From Bradyrhizobium sp. SRS-191 (GTDB lineage: Bacteria; Pseudomonadota; Alphaproteobacteria; Rhizobiales; Xanthobacteraceae), in contig NZ_JANBVS010000005.1 of NCBI RefSeq assembly GCF_024586915.1, positions 186,001 through 250,000 of the forward strand: DNA of 64,000 nucleotides, read 5' to 3'. The stretch's first letter is position 1, and each line of letters begins with the position of its first letter. This document shows, piece by piece, positions 1 to 8,873 of this stretch. The position numbers and the translations under genes were made by a program. The notes beneath the pieces were generated by a model that saw only the letters and a list, made by a program, of their open reading frames with translations, had not been told where the DNA came from and searched no databases.

Positions 1-2
1 GA

Positions 3-353
3 ATCTTCGTGTCGATCTCGGCGCATCACGACGCGCTGTCGCCGGAGGCGCGGCTCAAGACGATCTATCCGCGCTATCTGAGCCCGTCCGCCATTTCAGT
101 CCAGAACGGCTTGACGATGCGCGGCTTCCGCGCCGGCACGCCTTACGATGTCGAAGACCTTTTCATGGCCGACCAGCCGGCGCTGGTGGCGCGCTGCACC
201 CGCGATGCGGCCACCCCCGGCATGTGCCTGAGCGAGCGCCGCATCGACGGCGCCGACCTCGTGTTCCGCTTCCCGCGCAGCTGGCTGTCACAATGGCAGG
301 ACGTGGCCGCCGCGATGGATCGGCTGACGGCACAGATGCATGCGGTGAAGTAG
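3..353 (+). CDS. Hypothetical protein, C-terminal part only
   Basis: The reading frame is open to the left edge, so the gene begins outside the window. A GTG at position 9 is in frame but has no visible ribosome site and is probably internal. The visible 116 residues carry a short hydrophobic stretch at the left edge (IFVSIS), then a soluble segment with two cysteines (ARCTRD, GMCLSE) and a closing amphipathic helix (DVAAAMDRLTAQM). I do not recognise the family. The stop at 351-353 is followed by about 150 bases with no gene before a large inverted repeat. Confidence 0.55.
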   Translation: MFVSISAHHDALSPEARLKTIYPRYLSPSAISVQNGLTMRGFRAGTPYDVEDLFMADQPALVARCTRDAATPGMCLSERRIDGADLVFRFPRSWLSQWQDVAAAMDRLTAQMHAVK

Positions 354-500
354 TTGGGCATAGCCGCTGGAATGTCGTGACTTCGCGCGGTGGGTGCGGC
401 GGCGTCCGGCTTCTAAGTGCAGCCGTGTATGAACCAGCACCTTACGTATGATGATGCGGCTACGTGCACGTCGGCAGACAAGCGCGGTGCTCATGACTGA

Positions 501-657
501 GCCCTCTCCCCTTGCGGGAGAGGGCATGTACGAAGGCGCGGCAGACTCGGTTGGGTGAGGGGTATCTCTCAACGAGCGCAGTTCGCGGAAAGATACCCCT
601 CACCCAAGCGAGCACGTTGATCGGCCGGTGAGGCCCTCTCCCGCAAGGGGAGAGGGC
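501..657. repeat. Nested palindromic intergenic repeat (GCCCTCTCCCC type)
   Basis: The outer arms are exact inverted copies: GCCCTCTCCCCTTGCGGGAG at 501-520 continuing to 525, and its reverse complement at 633-657. Each outer arm is itself a short hairpin. Inner arms TTGGGTGAGGGGTATCT (551-567) and AGATACCCCTCACCCAAG (591-608) are also inverted. The whole unit could fold into one long cruciform or RNA hairpin. Such elements are common between genes in this group of bacteria. Nothing coding was seen from 354 to 712. Confidence 0.8.
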
Positions 658-712
658 ACATTCGCTTGCACCGCGCGGGATCGTCCGTACCCCAAGCGCA
701 GTCGCTTACTGT

Positions 713-925
713 CTACTCGACCAGATCGTCTTCCAGGATGGCCATCTGGAACTGGAACGAGCGATCATCGTCCTCGTCGTCGACGAACAGGACGCCGATG
801 AACTCCTCGCCGATATAGACCTCGGCGGAGTCTTCCTTCTTCGGCCGCGGCACGACGCGGATCTTGGGATTGCCGAACACGCGCTTCAGATACGCGTCGA
901 GCTTCCTGACTTCCTGAACGTCCAC
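713..925 (-). CDS. DUF3126 family small protein
   Basis: A 70-residue acidic protein reading VDVQEVRKLDAYLKRVFG and ending in a run of Asp/Glu (FVDDEDDDRSF). The length and the motifs PKIRVVPRPKK and AEVYIGEEFIGVLF fit the DUF3126 family, whose function is unknown. The frame is open further upstream, but I chose the GTG at 925: homologues begin at this point and a GGAG lies seven bases upstream. It lies just downstream of cysE on the same strand, an arrangement I recall as common in related bacteria, so the two may be co-transcribed. Confidence 0.85.
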   Translation of the reverse strand: MDVQEVRKLDAYLKRVFGNPKIRVVPRPKKEDSAEVYIGEEFIGVLFVDDEDDDRSFQFQMAILEDDLVE

Positions 926-1195
926 GGGAGATCTCCAATTGCAGCGGGTTGCTTGTTGTTCAGGACGTGACAGCACGGCACGTCCGTGTCCTCGAAGCTT
1001 GTTAGTTCAGCCGGTCGATGCCCGGCATTGATACCAGCGTCATCGAACGCACCTGAAAAGGGACGCCGTGGATCTCACATTCAGTCCGCCGCGGCAATGG
1101 CGGATCGTCAGATCCACAGATCAACGATGTGTTCGCACGAAATCCCGTGGTTGAAAAGCTCTTGACTTCGAGATTGCGCGCACGCGCGCCGCGGC

Positions 1196-2023
1196 TCAGA
1201 TGCCGATCGCGTTGATCATCTGGTCCATGGTGCGCGAGGGCTCCGCGCAACCGGCCTCGCCGACGATCTTGGCCGGGACGCCGGCCACCGTGACGTTGTT
1301 AGGCACCGGCTTCACCACCACCGATCCGGCCGCGATGCGCGCGCAATGACCGACCTCGATATTGCCCAGCACCTTGGCGCCGGCGCCGATCAGCACGCCG
1401 TGGCGAATCTTCGGATGACGGTCCTCGTTCTCCTTGCCGGTGCCGCCGAGCGTCACACCGTGCAGGATGGAGACGTTGTCCTCGATGACAGCGGTCTCAC
1501 CGCAGACGAAGCCGGTGGCGTGATCGAGGAAGATGCCGCGGCCGATCCGCGCCGCCGGATTGATGTCCGTCTGGAACACCGCCGAGGAGCGGCTCTGCAG
1601 GTAGAACGAGAAATCCTTGCGGCTCTTGCGATGGAGCCAATTTGCAAGGCGATGCGTCTGCAACGCGTGGAAGCCCTTGAAGTAGAGCAAGGGGTCGATG
1701 AAGCGCGAGGTCGCGGGATCGCGGTCATAGACGGCGACGAGATCGGCACGAAAGGCATGGCCGAGATCCGGCTCGTCGCGCAGCGCGTCGTCGAAGGTCT
1801 GGCGGATCAGGTCGCCGGACAGCGCGGAATGATCGAGCCGGTCGGCAACGCGATGCACGACCGCATCTTCCAACCGGCTGTGATGCAGCACGGTCGAAAA
1901 AATGAACGTGGCCAGCTCGGGCTCGCGCCGGACGATCTCTTCGGCCTCGTGGCGAATGCGATCCCAGATCGGGTCGAGCGTCGCCAGCTTTCCGCCCTGG
2001 GGATTGGTCTGATGCATAGCCAT
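1196..2023 (-). CDS. cysE: Serine O-acetyltransferase
   Basis: CysE transfers acetyl from acetyl-CoA to L-serine, giving O-acetylserine for cysteine synthesis in the cytoplasm. The 275-residue length is usual. An N-terminal all-helical domain (about residues 15-140, including the conserved DPLLYFKGFHALQTHR) precedes a left-handed beta-helix with hexapeptide repeats (about 150-250). Active-site segments visible are DHATG, ILHGVTLGGTG and RHPKI. The usual C-terminal tail ends in isoleucine (NAIGI); in this family that tail contacts cysteine synthase. DUF3126 follows about 270 bases downstream. The gene is solitary on its upstream side. Confidence 0.95.
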   Translation of the reverse strand: MAMHQTNPQGGKLATLDPIWDRIRHEAEEIVRREPELATFIFSTVLHHSRLEDAVVHRVADRLDHSALSGDLIRQTFDDALRDEPDLGHAFRADLVAVYDRDPATSRFIDPLLYFKGFHALQTHRLANWLHRKSRKDFSFYLQSRSSAVFQTDINPAARIGRGIFLDHATGFVCGETAVIEDNVSILHGVTLGGTGKENEDRHPKIRHGVLIGAGAKVLGNIEVGHCARIAAGSVVVKPVPNNVTVAGVPAKIVGEAGCAEPSRTMDQMINAIGI

Positions 2024-2392
2024 GGCTGCGTCTCGCAGAGTTTAGTGGGCAGGCAATATAGCACAGCGCGTGGAATGATGTCCTCCACACGCTGCGCGAG
2101 GCCATCGATCCATTCTCGCCGGCCGCGCTGCCAGGAGATCACGGGATTGAGACATTTCCGTTACGCGCAACGTGACCCCGCCAGGCCGACAGACCGGCGG
2201 TCGGCTCGAAGTGGTCAGCAGGAACCGGAAATCAAGTCGGTGAGCCGCCAGCCCCGCAGGTTTCCCATCGAGGACGAGCGTCGGGGCCAGATACCATCCC
2301 TGAGGCAAAAAGGAACCACCCGGGACCAGACAGACACCCGTCCCCGCTGGATCACGGGGCTGGCTTTACCATCCATCAGCCTGCGTCTATTG
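2024..2392. other. Intergenic region, no gene seen
   Basis: This 369-base stretch separates the divergent cysE and the membrane-protein gene and must hold both promoters. I could not pick out a convincing promoter, riboswitch or hairpin. A long forward reading frame runs through it, but that frame begins antisense to cysE and lacks protein-like composition here. Confidence 0.5.
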
Positions 2393-3808
2393 ATGAATAC
2401 CGCCTTGACCATGTTTTGGCCATGGTGCTCCGAACCGGGGGATGCAGGCATCAGTAACACTCAGATCCTGGACGAACGCGCAAGCGAGGCCGGTGCGGCC
2501 TGGCTTCCCGTCATCGTCATCCCCCTCTTCCTGGTCGCCCCCGCGCTGTGGAACGGCTACCCGCTGTTGCAGTGGGACACCGGCGGCTATCTCGCGCGGT
2601 GGTACGAAGGCTATCTGGTGCCGAGCCGCTCGACCGTGTTCGGGCTCTATCTGCACTACGGCGAAGGCTCCAGCTTCTGGCTCAATCTCGGCCTTCAGGC
2701 GCTGGCCACGTTGTGGATCCTGCAGCTCACGCTGCGCGTCCTCGGGCTCTACCAGCCGCTGCGCCTGCTGTGGATCGGCCTGTTGCTGATCCTGACCACC
2801 GCCCTGCCCTGGCTCGCCAGCATGCTGCTGACCGACATCTTCGCCGGGCTGTCGGTGCTCGCGCTGTTCCTGCTGGTGACGCAGGCGCGCCGGATCTCGG
2901 CGCTGGAGAAAGCCGCGCTGTTCGGCTTCGTGGCGTTTGCCTCCGCCACCCACAGCGCCACGCTCGGCGTGCTGTTCGGTCTGTGCTGCGCCGGCTGGAT
3001 CGCCTATCCCTGGCTGCGCCGACAGATCGCGCTCTCCGGGCTGATCCAGGCCAGCCTCACCATCGTCGCCGGCGCGACCATGCTGCTCGCCGCGAACTTC
3101 GCTCTGTCGGGCCAGCTGGCCTGGACGCCGGGCGGCACCGGCGTCGCCTTCGGCCGCATGCTTCAGGACGGCATCGTCGCGCAATATCTCAACGATCATT
3201 GCGGGCGCGAGAAACTCAAGCTCTGCCCCTACCGCAACGAGCTGCCGCCGACGGCGGACGATTTCCTGTGGGGCAACTCCATGTTCAACAAGCTCGGCCG
3301 CTTCGAGGGCATGAACGAGGAGATGGGCTTCATCGTCAAGCAGTCGCTCGCCGCCTATCCGCTGTGGCAGGCCAAGGCGGCGGCGATCGCGACCGGCGAA
3401 CAGCTGATGCATGTGGCGACCGGCGAAGGCACCAGCGGCTGGGTGCCGCACACCTATGGGATCATCGAGCGCTACATTCCCTCCCAGGTCCGGCAGATGC
3501 GCGCGGCGCATCAGCAGCATTGGGAGATCAATTTCGCGGTCGTGAACTGGCTGCATGTGCCGGTGGCGCTGGGCTCGATGCTGGCGGCGGCCGCGATCGC
3601 GGCGCATGCGATCTGGCGCCGGCGGCGCGACGACATCACCCTGCTCGCCGTCACCGTGACGCTGGCGCTGCTCGGCAACGCCGTGATCTGCGGCGTGCTC
3701 TCCGGGCCGCACGACCGCTACGGCGCCCGGCTGGTGTGGATGGCGACATTCACGGTACTGATCGCAGTGGCGCGGTGGTTCAGCGGCGAGCGAACGACGC
3801 AAGCGTAG
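2393..3808 (+). CDS. Polytopic membrane protein, possibly GT-C-like
   Basis: About 471 residues with eight to ten hydrophobic helices, for example LPVIVIPLFLVAPALW, ALATLWILQLTLRVL and LLWIGLLLILTTALPWLA near the N-terminus and LAVTVTLALLGNAVICGVL near the C-terminus. A large soluble loop (about residues 260-370) contains paired cysteines (DHCGREKLKLC). The first outer loop reads LLQWDTGGYLARWYEG, an aspartate-bearing loop like those of lipid-sugar-using GT-C transferases, but this is only a resemblance. ATG at 2393 or 2411 could be the start. The TAG stop lies inside the terminal GTAGGGTGGG of the downstream repeat. Confidence 0.7.
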   Translation: MNTALTMFWPWCSEPGDAGISNTQILDERASEAGAAWLPVIVIPLFLVAPALWNGYPLLQWDTGGYLARWYEGYLVPSRSTVFGLYLHYGEGSSFWLNLGLQALATLWILQLTLRVLGLYQPLRLLWIGLLLILTTALPWLASMLLTDIFAGLSVLALFLLVTQARRISALEKAALFGFVAFASATHSATLGVLFGLCCAGWIAYPWLRRQIALSGLIQASLTIVAGATMLLAANFALSGQLAWTPGGTGVAFGRMLQDGIVAQYLNDHCGREKLKLCPYRNELPPTADDFLWGNSMFNKLGRFEGMNEEMGFIVKQSLAAYPLWQAKAAAIATGEQLMHVATGEGTSGWVPHTYGIIERYIPSQVRQMRAAHQQHWEINFAVVNWLHVPVALGSMLAAAAIAAHAIWRRRRDDITLLAVTVTLALLGNAVICGVLSGPHDRYGARLVWMATFTVLIAVARWFSGERTTQA

Positions 3809-3941
3809 GGTGGGCAAAGGCGCCGCACCGCCATCTCCACATCCGAGCTTTCGGTGGCGCCGTGCCCACCATCTCACCGCATGTGACGCCGCCCGACGGT
3901 GGGCACGCTGCCGCCTGCGGCGGCCGCTTTGCCCACCCTAC
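3805..3941. repeat. GTAGGGTGGGCAAA palindromic repeat, copy 1
   Basis: The terminal inverted arms are GTAGGGTGGGCAAAGG and its complement ending CTTTGCCCACCCTAC. Inner inverted arms GTGCCCACC and GGTGGGCAC surround a variable centre. It lies between two convergent genes and supplies the stop codon of the left one. Confidence 0.85.
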
Positions 3942-3968
3942 GGCAGCGCGTCGTTCCGCGCGCGAGCG

Positions 3969-4718
3969 TCAGCGCCGCACCAGGAAATCCACCACACCGG
4001 CCTTGTAGACCTTGTCGCCGACGGCGCGCATGTGGTCGCGGTTGGGGATGTCGAGCACCTCGGCGCCCGGGATCAGCGCGCCGAGCGCGGGCCCCGAGCC
4101 GGAGACTTCGTCGGTCGTGCCGACCGCGACCAGCACGGGCACGGCGATGCGGCCGGCATCCTCGCGCGCGATCAGGCCGCGCGAGCCGCGCATGCAGGCG
4201 GCGAGTGCGAGGCGATCCGAGCGGGTCTGGTCGGCGAAGGCACGGAACGTCTTGCCGACGGGATCGGTGACGTCGTCGAGCGACGGCGCCTCGAGCGCCG
4301 CCGCGACGTTCTCGCCGGGACCGCCGCCCTCGATCATCGCCATGCCGATGCCGCCGAAGATCGCCGCGCGCAACCGCTGCGGCGTCGTCAGCGCGATGTG
4401 GGCGGCGATGCGGCCACCGAGCGAATAGCCCATCACGTCGGCGCGCGCGATGTCGAGATGATCCATCAGCGCCGTCACGTCGCTCGCCATCTCGGCGATG
4501 GAATACTGCGCGGGGTCGTACAGCTTGGCCGAGTCGCCATGGCCGCGATTGTCCAGCGCGATGACGCGACGGCCGGCCTTGCGCAGCTCGGTGACCCAGC
4601 CCGGATAGATCCAGTTGACGGTCTTGGTCGACGCGAAGCCGTGGACGAGCACGATCGGATCGCCCTCCCCCTCATCGATGAAGGCGATTTCGACGGCGCC
4701 GTTGGAAAAGCTCGGCAT
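3969..4718 (-). CDS. Alpha/beta hydrolase
   Basis: A 249-residue cytoplasmic hydrolase of the alpha/beta fold without a signal peptide. The oxyanion segment is VLVHGFAS (about 23-30), the strand-loop ALDNRGHGDS is typical, the nucleophile elbow is GYSLGG with Ser99, and the catalytic histidine sits in NRDHMRAV near residue 228. An acid residue in VAVGTTDEV completes the likely triad. The substrate cannot be deduced; relatives include esterases and 3-oxoadipate enol-lactonase-like enzymes. A hypothetical membrane protein lies upstream on the same strand with a 43-base gap. Confidence 0.88.
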   Translation of the reverse strand: MPSFSNGAVEIAFIDEGEGDPIVLVHGFASTKTVNWIYPGWVTELRKAGRRVIALDNRGHGDSAKLYDPAQYSIAEMASDVTALMDHLDIARADVMGYSLGGRIAAHIALTTPQRLRAAIFGGIGMAMIEGGGPGENVAAALEAPSLDDVTDPVGKTFRAFADQTRSDRLALAACMRGSRGLIAREDAGRIAVPVLVAVGTTDEVSGSGPALGALIPGAEVLDIPNRDHMRAVGDKVYKAGVVDFLVRR

Positions 4719-4761
4719 CGGACCTGGTCCCGAAAAATCTGGAGTGATGGTGCAGTGAAGT

Positions 4762-5904
4762 CTAGCCGCAGGGCGCGGCGGCGACCAGTTGCCCGCTCGC
4801 TGCAGCGGCCTGCATCCGGCGCAGCCGCCGGCGCTTGCCGCGATCGATGACGCTCTGCGTGGCGCGCTCCGTCATCGCCTTCAGCGAGGCGACGGCGCTG
4901 AACAGCGTCATCAGCGCGCCGAACAGCCAGAGCGCGAGATTGAAGGCGCCGGCCGTGAGCAGCAGCGCGCCACGGCCGAGCAGCTTCAGGATCGCCCGCG
5001 TCTGGCCGCCCTTGGCCTCGGCGAGGCGGGCGGCGCGCGCGATGTCCTTCGGCCCGTCGGCGAGCTTGAGCGAATCGAGGGCGCCGCGCGTGCCCACCTT
5101 CTCGGTGATACGGCCGACATCCTTGGCCAGCCGCACCAGCGCGCCGGCCTTCTCGGCCCGGAAAGCGGCGCGGATCGCAGTTGCCGTCTGGCCCGGACGC
5201 AGCATCGAGCCGGAGGCGACCGCCTGCTGCAGCATCGGTGTATCGACCACCTCGCGCGCCGAGCGTCCAGCCCAGGACGCCAAGCCCTCGCCGAGCCGGC
5301 CGACCTTGCGGGCATCCTTCACCAGGGTGAGCCCGGCCCGCACCGGCGCGGCGCCACCGGCCGAGACATAGGTCGCCGCGGTCACGGCAAGTCCGGCCGT
5401 GGCCAGGCCGAGCACGAGGCGATCGGTCTCCTCGCCCATCACCAGATGCTTGCCCTCACGAATGGCGTCGCGGATGTCACCGAACACGAACAGATCGCCG
5501 GCCACCGTACCGGACAGGCTGGCGACATCGTCGGCCTGCCCCGTCACGAGCCCGGTCGCAAACCGCCTGGCAACGCTGGTGGGCGCCCTCTCCGCAGCAA
5601 CGGCATCGCTCACGCGCTGAACCTGTGCCTCATCGAGCGCAACCTGATGCTCCCTCGCGAGCGCGACGAAGCTCTCGGCGAGATCGGGATCGCCGGCAGC
5701 AAGCGCGTCGTCGATATTGCGTGCGATGAGCACCGGATCGGCCCGCAGCATGAACGCGACCTGAAGCTCCGACAGATTCGCCGGATCGTCCTGCGCCGCG
5801 ACCACGGCGAGCGACGCCTGGGCATGCGGCCACAGCGCAACGCCGATTGCGGCGCTGACGGCGAGGCCGGTCACGGCCAGGTTGAGCCTCCAATTGATTC
5901 GCAT
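4762..5904 (-). CDS. Hypothetical membrane-anchored protein
   Basis: About 380 residues. An N-terminal hydrophobic segment (LAVTGLAVSAAIGVALW) follows a short positive start and may be a signal anchor. The next 110 residues are acidic and helical. A central glycine/alanine-rich hydrophobic region (about 160-180) and a strong C-terminal hydrophobic pair (about 315-345, LLLTAGAFNLALWLFGALMTL) are followed by a basic stretch, DRGKRRRLRRMQ. Two short related blocks (ARKVGRLGEGLASW, AKDVGRITEKVG) may be a repeat. I do not recognise the family. ATG at 5904 was chosen over the preceding GTG. Confidence 0.65.
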   Translation of the reverse strand: MRINWRLNLAVTGLAVSAAIGVALWPHAQASLAVVAAQDDPANLSELQVAFMLRADPVLIARNIDDALAAGDPDLAESFVALAREHQVALDEAQVQRVSDAVAAERAPTSVARRFATGLVTGQADDVASLSGTVAGDLFVFGDIRDAIREGKHLVMGEETDRLVLGLATAGLAVTAATYVSAGGAAPVRAGLTLVKDARKVGRLGEGLASWAGRSAREVVDTPMLQQAVASGSMLRPGQTATAIRAAFRAEKAGALVRLAKDVGRITEKVGTRGALDSLKLADGPKDIARAARLAEAKGGQTRAILKLLGRGALLLTAGAFNLALWLFGALMTLFSAVASLKAMTERATQSVIDRGKRRRLRRMQAAAASGQLVAAAPCG

Positions 5905-6231
5905 CACTTGAACCGCATCGAGATCACGCCGCCTTCACGTTTTCGCGCATCGATCCGTCCCAAGACATAGGATATCCGGCCCGGGAGACAACGGCCCCGA
6001 CGAAAGAAGGGCTTCTCGGCGAGGGCCGGTTTGTGTCGAATCCACAAGCGCAAAAATATCGGCGTGCGTCGCGCCCCACGAGGTTCCCAACCCGAGGAAT
6101 TGGCCTTATGGCTCAGCATGGTGCGCCGCCGTCGCCACGACGGCCCGGCGCCTCTGATTCTGTCCCGTCGGCCGCTTCCCCGTGCTGATTCCACTCTCTC
6201 TTCCTGCTTCTTGCCACTCGAGGTGAAACCG
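5905..6231. other. Intergenic region, no gene seen
   Basis: This 327-base divergent region lies between the hypothetical membrane protein and the zinc-finger gene. No clear promoter, repeat or RNA element was identified. The open frame upstream of 6232 does not resemble protein. Confidence 0.45.
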
Positions 6232-6474
6232 ATGGCCGATAACATCGTCCCGCATTTCCACAACGATGCCGGTGTGCCCGTCATCGAGATCGGCTCGCAT
6301 GAGTTCATGTGCGTGGGCGCCAATCCGCCGTTCGACCATCCGCATGTCTTCCTCGATCTCGGCAACGACAAAGAGATCATCTGCCCGTACTGCTCGACGC
6401 TGTACCGCTATGCGCCCGACCTCGCCGCCGGCGAGGCACGGCCGCCGGAATGCGTGCTGAAGGACGTCGCCTGA
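6232..6474 (+). CDS. zf-CHCC zinc-finger protein
   Basis: An 80-residue protein with the zf-CHCC pattern: Cys in EFMCVG, His in FDHPHVF, and the pair CPYC before TLYRY. Similar short proteins are the bacterial relatives of the accessory complex I subunit NDUFS6, and are found across alphaproteobacteria. The family suggests a small zinc-binding protein linked to respiratory complex assembly; the sequence alone shows only metal binding. The start at 6232 matches homologue length. The FAD monooxygenase gene starts ten bases after the stop, suggesting an operon. Confidence 0.88.
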   Translation: MADNIVPHFHNDAGVPVIEIGSHEFMCVGANPPFDHPHVFLDLGNDKEIICPYCSTLYRYAPDLAAGEARPPECVLKDVA

Positions 6475-6484
6475 CCGGCGCGTC

Positions 6485-7684
6485 GTGGCACTGCGGACCG
6501 TCACCGTCGCGGGGGCCGGGATCGGCGGCCTGACCGCCGCGCTGGCGCTTGCGACCAAGGGCTTTCGCGTCGTCGTGCTGGAGAAGGCCGAGCGGCTCGA
6601 AGAGGTCGGCGCCGGCCTGCAGCTCTCCCCCAACGCCAGCCGCATCCTGATCGATCTCGGCCTGGGGCCCCGGCTCACGGCGCGCGCCGTGGTGCCGGAG
6701 GCGGTCAGCATCATGAGCGCACGGGCCGGCGGCGAGATCGCCCGGCTGCCGCTCGGATCGGCCGCCAGCGAGGCCGCCAGCGCGCCCTATTGGGTGATCC
6801 ACCGCGCCGACCTGCAGGCGGCCTTGGCCGCCGAGGCGATCGCGCATCCGGACATCGAGCTCAAGCTCGGCTGCCAGTTCGAGGACGTCGCCGCCCACGC
6901 CAAGGGACTGACCGTGGTGCATCGCCAGGGCAACGAACGGCGGCAGGACGTGGTGCTGGCGCTGATCGGCGCCGACGGCGTCTGGTCGGTGGTGCGGCAC
7001 CATCTGTTTCCGCAGGTGCGCGCCGAATTCTCGGGCCTAATCGCCTGGCGCGGCACGCTCGACGCCCGGCAGTTGCCGCGCGAGTTTACCAGCGCGCGGG
7101 TGCAGCTGTGGATGGGTCCGGACGCCCATCTCGTCGCCTACCCGATCTCCGCCGGTCGCCAGGTCAACGTGGTCGCGGTCGTGCCCGGCACCTGGAACCG
7201 GCCGGGCTGGAGCACCGAAGGCGATCCGAACGAGCTGAAGGCTGTGTTCGGCCCGCCGCGCTGGCCGGCCTCGGCGCGGCTTCTGCTCAACGCCGTCGAC
7301 GGCTGGCGCAAATGGGCGCTGTTCGGCGTGCCCGAGGGCATCGAATGGACCAAGGGCAATATCGGCCTGCTGGGCGATGCCGCCCATGCGATGCTGCCGT
7401 TCGCCGCGCAGGGCGCCGGCATGGCGATCGAGGATGCGGCCGTGCTCGCCAAGACGCTGAGCGAGGCGCGCCCGGACGGGCCGGCCGCGGTCGAGAGCGC
7501 ACTGAAGCACTATGCCAAGCTCCGACGCCCCCGTGTCGGGAGAGTGCAGCGCACGGCGCGCAGCCAGGGCCGGATCTATCACATGGCCGGGCCATTGGCG
7601 CTCGCACGCGACATCAGCATCCAGGCGCTGGGACCGCAGCGGCTGTCGGCGCGACAGGGCTGGATCTACGACTGGCGGCTGTAG
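6485..7684 (+). CDS. FAD-dependent monooxygenase
   Basis: A 399-residue group A flavoprotein monooxygenase. The N-terminal dinucleotide fold shows GAGIGGLTAALALA (residues 10-23) and an acidic end of strand two (VLEKAE). The second FAD motif is LLGDAAHAMLPF with the following GAGMAIEDA. The family includes salicylate and 3-hydroxybenzoate hydroxylases, which hydroxylate an aromatic ring using NAD(P)H and oxygen; the substrate here is unknown. Translation begins at GTG, ten bases after the zinc-finger gene. The next gene is convergent. Confidence 0.88.
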   Translation: MALRTVTVAGAGIGGLTAALALATKGFRVVVLEKAERLEEVGAGLQLSPNASRILIDLGLGPRLTARAVVPEAVSIMSARAGGEIARLPLGSAASEAASAPYWVIHRADLQAALAAEAIAHPDIELKLGCQFEDVAAHAKGLTVVHRQGNERRQDVVLALIGADGVWSVVRHHLFPQVRAEFSGLIAWRGTLDARQLPREFTSARVQLWMGPDAHLVAYPISAGRQVNVVAVVPGTWNRPGWSTEGDPNELKAVFGPPRWPASARLLLNAVDGWRKWALFGVPEGIEWTKGNIGLLGDAAHAMLPFAAQGAGMAIEDAAVLAKTLSEARPDGPAAVESALKHYAKLRRPRVGRVQRTARSQGRIYHMAGPLALARDISIQALGPQRLSARQGWIYDWRL

Positions 7685-7712
7685 GCGCCGGCAATCCTCA
7701 TTTCGCCGAGGC

Positions 7713-8171
7713 TCAATACACCGAGCCGTCGCGCGGCAGGGTCGACGGTCCGCCGGAGCTGGCCATCGGCCGCGCCGTGCGCGCGGGCTTGACCGGCTTG
7801 CCCTTGGCCGCGACCGGCGTCGGCGGCGTCTCGACGCACTTGTTGCGGCGCCAGGCCTCTTCCGCGAACTGCGACTGGCCGCGGACCGCGACGTAATCGT
7901 TGCGATAGGCCACCTCGGCGACGACGGCGCCCCCGGCCCCGGTTTCCGCCTTGGCCATCAAGCCCTGCAACTCGGCGGTCCTCCCAGCGAGCGCCTTGCG
8001 CTCCGCCTCGAGCTGCTTGCAGTCGTAGAGGTCGTATTTGGCCGGATCGGCGAACGCCGTAGACACGCTGTCGCTCATGCCGGCACAGCCCGACATGAGC
8101 AACGAAAGCGCGAACAATCCCGCGGCAAGCGCGAGGCGGTGATAGCCCAGGCGATGGCAGTCGGTCGTCAT
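7713..8171 (-). CDS. Small lipoprotein
   Basis: A 152-residue predicted lipoprotein. The signal sequence reads LALAAGLFALSLLMSGCAG, giving a lipobox cysteine near residue 28. A helical, charged middle (CKQLEAERKALAGRTAEL) carries two further cysteines, CKQL and KCVET, which might pair in the periplasm. The C-terminus is proline- and basic-rich (PVAAKGKPVKPARTARP). I chose ATG at 8171, with GAGG just upstream, over an earlier start because it places the signal peptide at the normal distance. It is a conserved type in this genus with no known role. Confidence 0.75.
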   Translation of the reverse strand: MTTDCHRLGYHRLALAAGLFALSLLMSGCAGMSDSVSTAFADPAKYDLYDCKQLEAERKALAGRTAELQGLMAKAETGAGGAVVAEVAYRNDYVAVRGQSQFAEEAWRRNKCVETPPTPVAAKGKPVKPARTARPMASSGGPSTLPRDGSVY

Positions 8172-8592
8172 GAGGCCTCGATCATCCACCCGTCTCAAAG
8201 CTTCGTACCATCGATGACCCCAGACGGTCCGGTCATCGATGCCGCCCTCTTCGAACGGCGCGAGCCCGCCACAAGATGGAGCAGCCTTGCGCCCACCGTT
8301 TCGCAGGCCTCAGCTGGTGCCGACGGCCGGAGCCGAGGTCCGCCAGAATCGTTTTCCGCTGATGGCGGCGTGGCTTACACCGACCACCTCGCTCATGTCC
8401 TGCACAATGTCTCACACCCGATCGGTCTTGATCCATTGCGGCACGGCGGACACCCCTTCAAAGCAGTTGGTGACGGCCGGATTGAGGCTTTACCAAGGCA
8501 GCCGCGCCGGCTTAAGCACACGATTAGCCGAGAGGCCGCATACAAGCTCATTCCGTATTGCCGGATGATGCGCTAGGTCTCTGATCTCAAAG
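8172..8592. other. Intergenic region, no gene supported
   Basis: 421 bases between the lipoprotein start and tRNA-Leu. Short frames exist on both strands, for example 8239-8568 forward, but none has a ribosome site, protein-like composition or a recognisable motif. It should hold the lipoprotein promoter and the tRNA promoter. Confidence 0.45.
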
Positions 8593-8679
8593 GCGGACGT
8601 GGCGGAATCGGTAGACGCAAGGGACTTAAAATCCCTCGATGGCAACGTCGTGTGGGTTCGAGTCCCACCGTCCGCACCA
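8593..8679 (+). tRNA. tRNA-Leu (anticodon UAA)
   Basis: The acceptor stem GCGGACG (8593-8599) pairs with CGTCCGC (8669-8675). The anticodon arm AGGGA-CTTAAAA-TCCCT places TAA at 8627-8629. A long variable arm fits the leucine class, the T arm reads GGGTTCGAGTCCC, and the CCA end is encoded at 8677-8679. An accessory SIR2 gene starts about 200 bases downstream, which makes this tRNA a possible integration site. Confidence 0.97.
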
Positions 8680-8873
8680 AGGGCTCATGCCTCCGAGTCA
8701 GGCCGCCGTGGCTGAAGCGTTGGGACAGCCTTCCGCCATCCGTATTGGCAATAGGGCAACAGCGCCCGTTGGAGCGGCCGTGCCTTTGCCTAAATCAATT
8801 GAAAACGATCGATAGAATATGCGCCTTCGAGTTGTATACTACTATACGATTCACGCAGCGCGCAGATTGACCT

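Noticed and set aside
1346..2392. Long forward reading frame joining into the membrane protein gene
   Set aside because: It is antisense to cysE for most of its length and has the composition of a shadow frame; only the part from 2393 encodes membrane helices.
2387..3877. 496-codon reverse frame opposite the membrane protein
   Set aside because: It is rich in Gln, Arg and His, as expected of an antisense frame in GC-rich DNA, with no motifs.
8239..8568. Forward frame of 109 codons ahead of tRNA-Leu
   Set aside because: No ribosome site, no protein-like composition and no recognisable similarity.
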